64,000 bases of DNA, from contig OZ026533.1 of NCBI GenBank assembly GCA_964020055.1, positions 868,001-932,000 on the forward strand, in the 5' to 3' direction. Origin of the DNA: G964020055 sp964020055 (GTDB lineage: Bacteria; Pseudomonadota; Alphaproteobacteria; WRAU01; Hepatincolaceae). Below the pieces are notes generated by a model. The model was not told where the DNA came from. It saw only the letters and a program-made list of their open reading frames with translations, and searched no databases. This document shows positions 62,653 through 64,000 of this stretch, one piece after another. A program made the position numbers and the translations under genes. Position 1 is the stretch's first letter. The number at the start of each line of letters is the position of its first letter.

Positions 62653-63752
62653 TGAAATATGATTATTTAATAGTAGGTTCTGGGTTAGCAGGTTGTACTA
62701 TGGCCAATTTATTGGCTAAAGAAGGAAAAAAAATTTTAATAATAGATTACAGAAAACACATAGCAGGAAATGTGTATGACGAATATGATGATAATGGAAT
62801 TTTGATTCATAAATATGGAGCACATTTATTTCACACAAAAAGTAAAAAAGTTTGGGATTATTTATCACAATTTACTAAGTGGCATTATTATACACATAAA
62901 GTTTTAGCTAATGTAGACGGTTGTACTGTTCCTTTTCCAATTAATGTAGATACGGTAAACATGCTTTTTGGAACAAAATTTGATTCTACAAATATTCATA
63001 CCTTTTTTGAAAAATATAAAGAACAAGTTAGTGATATTAAAAATTCTGAAGACCAAATAGTTTCTCAAGTTGGCTATGTGTTATATGAGAAATTTTTCAA
63101 AAATTATACCAAAAAACAGTGGGGAGTATATCCGTCTGAACTAGATAAATCTATAACAGGAAGAATCCCAATTAGAACCAATAGAGATGATAGATATTTT
63201 TCTGATCCATATCAAGGTATTCCATTAAAAGGATATACTAAAATGGTAGAAAATATGCTTGATTATCCTAATATTAACATAATGTTAAATACAACTTTTG
63301 AAGAAATAAAAGATTTAATTGCATATGACAAACTAATATACACTGGACCTATCGATAGATTCTTCAATTATTGTCACGGAAAATTACCTTATAGAAGTTT
63401 AAAATTTGAATATCAAACATTAGAAAAAGAGTATTTTCAAGATGTAATGGTAGTAAATTATCCAAATGATTATGATTTTACACGTATATTAGAATTCAAA
63501 CATTGTACAGGTCAGGATCATAAAAAAACAACTATTTGTATGGAGTATCCAAGTAAAACAGGTGAGCCATATTATCCTATTGCTAATAATGAAACTAAAA
63601 TTTTATATGAAAAATATAAAACAGAAGCTGACAAACATTCAAATGTAATCTTTCTTGGTAGGTTAGCTGAATATAAATATTTTGATATGGATATGGTTGT
63701 AAATCGTTCATTATTAAAGTTCGAAGAACTAAAACTTCAAAACAAAATTTAA
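62652..63752 (+). CDS. glf: UDP-galactopyranose mutase
   Basis: Glf converts UDP-galactopyranose to UDP-galactofuranose with a reduced flavin. The 366-residue protein has the FAD motif YLIVGSGLAGCTMANLLA, YGAHLFHT, KWHYYTHKVLANVDG, the central FFKNYTKKQWG and RIPIRTNRDDRYF, and the C-terminal AEYKYFDMDMVV. It gives the donor for the adjacent glycosyltransferases and points to galactofuranose in the cell envelope. Confidence 0.96.
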   Translation: MKYDYLIVGSGLAGCTMANLLAKEGKKILIIDYRKHIAGNVYDEYDDNGILIHKYGAHLFHTKSKKVWDYLSQFTKWHYYTHKVLANVDGCTVPFPINVDTVNMLFGTKFDSTNIHTFFEKYKEQVSDIKNSEDQIVSQVGYVLYEKFFKNYTKKQWGVYPSELDKSITGRIPIRTNRDDRYFSDPYQGIPLKGYTKMVENMLDYPNINIMLNTTFEEIKDLIAYDKLIYTGPIDRFFNYCHGKLPYRSLKFEYQTLEKEYFQDVMVVNYPNDYDFTRILEFKHCTGQDHKKTTICMEYPSKTGEPYYPIANNETKILYEKYKTEADKHSNVIFLGRLAEYKYFDMDMVVNRSLLKFEELKLQNKI

Positions 63753-63827
63753 TATCAAAGTAAATTTTTCAAACAACACATTAAATTTAATATGTGTGTA
63801 TCAAAATATCACTAATTTAATCCCAAA

Positions 63828-63857
63828 ATTGCAGCATTTTATAATAAATGCTGCAAT
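63828..63857. terminator. Hairpin after glf
   Basis: A perfect 12-bp stem ATTGCAGCATTT (63828-63839) with its complement (63846-63857) and a TATAAT loop. There is no T-tract on the plus strand and only a short one on the minus strand, so its role as a terminator is uncertain. Confidence 0.5.
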
Positions 63858-63921
63858 AATAGCAAAATAAAATTATAATAAATAAAATAATTCAAAAACA
63901 AAAAAAACGAAGGAAAAAATA

Positions 63922-64000
63922 ATGATTAAAAATTCTTATAATCTTATTTGGGTTATGGGATTAATTTTTTCAGTAGCTAGTTGTACAACTAATCAAGAAA
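63922..64000 (+). CDS. Start of a lipoprotein gene (3' end outside window)
   Basis: Begins MIKNSYNLIWVMGLIFSVAS followed by a Cys, which forms a lipobox VASC, then TTNQE. AGGA lies nine bases before the ATG. Only 26 codons are in the window, so the family cannot be told. Confidence 0.65.
   Translation, partial: MIKNSYNLIWVMGLIFSVASCTTNQE

Noticed and set aside
1..64000. CRISPR arrays, insertion sequences, prophage genes, rRNA genes
   Set aside because: None seen: no regularly spaced repeats, no transposase or integrase motifs and no rRNA-like segments in the window.

Overview
The window is about 64 kb of very AT-rich DNA from the chromosome of an alphaproteobacterium. The class assignment rests on a circularly permuted two-piece tmRNA gene, an alphaproteobacterial-type SspB next to it, a short bL36 without the usual cysteines, the LppC-type lipoprotein/rsmI/yraN and rph/rdgB/hemW gene blocks, and the parB-parA-rsmG-mnmG-mnmE block. 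The strong AT bias, several missing genes that usually sit in these blocks, and decaying genes suggest a reduced or host-associated genome. I cannot name the genus.

Layout. 1-9 kb: mutL (cut by the window edge), a BAX-inhibitor-1 family membrane protein, truA, a 5'-nucleotidase-family protein that has lost its catalytic residues, ftsK, lolA and thyX. 9-15 kb: a small cysteine-containing protein, the two-piece tmRNA (ssrA) with sspB, a very large AsmA-like protein, rpmJ and tRNA-Arg(CCG). 15-17 kb: an orphan ABC ATPase, then a decayed DNA methyltransferase pseudogene flanked by a diverged copy of the ABC gene start. 17-22 kb: a zinc-finger protein, polA, nth and a two-gene unit that pairs a Panacea/DUF4065 protein with a membrane protein (candidate toxin-antitoxin). 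22-27 kb: an M20 peptidase-grpE-dnaK-dnaJ chaperone block. 27-34 kb: rph-rdgB-hemW, an LppC-like lipoprotein, rsmI-yraN, an FkbM methyltransferase carrying a perfect parS, and a frameshifted unknown gene. 34-43 kb: comM, hslUV, HIT, a P-loop protein, rsmD-rluB, tadA, parAB and rsmG. 43-50 kb: two unknown envelope genes, then mnmG-mnmE-coaE-aroE. 50-54 kb: rho, dnaQ, a Tim44-domain protein, an Smr protein and ispD. 54-64 kb: a lipoprotein, three candidate outer-membrane barrels around ppa, mutS, two GT2 glycosyltransferases, glf and the start of another lipoprotein.

The most notable structure is the 431-bp gene-free gap at 49955-50385 between divergently transcribed aroE and rho. It holds three exact TTAA-N7-TTAA motifs (the CtrA full-site consensus), four copies of the 9-mer TTATTAACA in both orientations, and a 63-bp stretch with no G or C. 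With parAB and three parS-like sites 7-18 kb to the left, and genes mostly pointing away on both sides, this is a strong candidate for the chromosomal replication origin. The gene order around it looks like the usual alphaproteobacterial origin region with the rho-ori-aroE-coaE segment inverted.

Functionally the window combines DNA repair and replication (mutL, mutS, polA, nth, dnaQ), chromosome segregation (ftsK, parAB, parS), protein quality control (ssrA, sspB, dnaK/J, grpE, hslUV), tRNA and rRNA modification, and envelope biogenesis (lolA, AsmA, LppC-type lipoprotein, glycosyltransferases).
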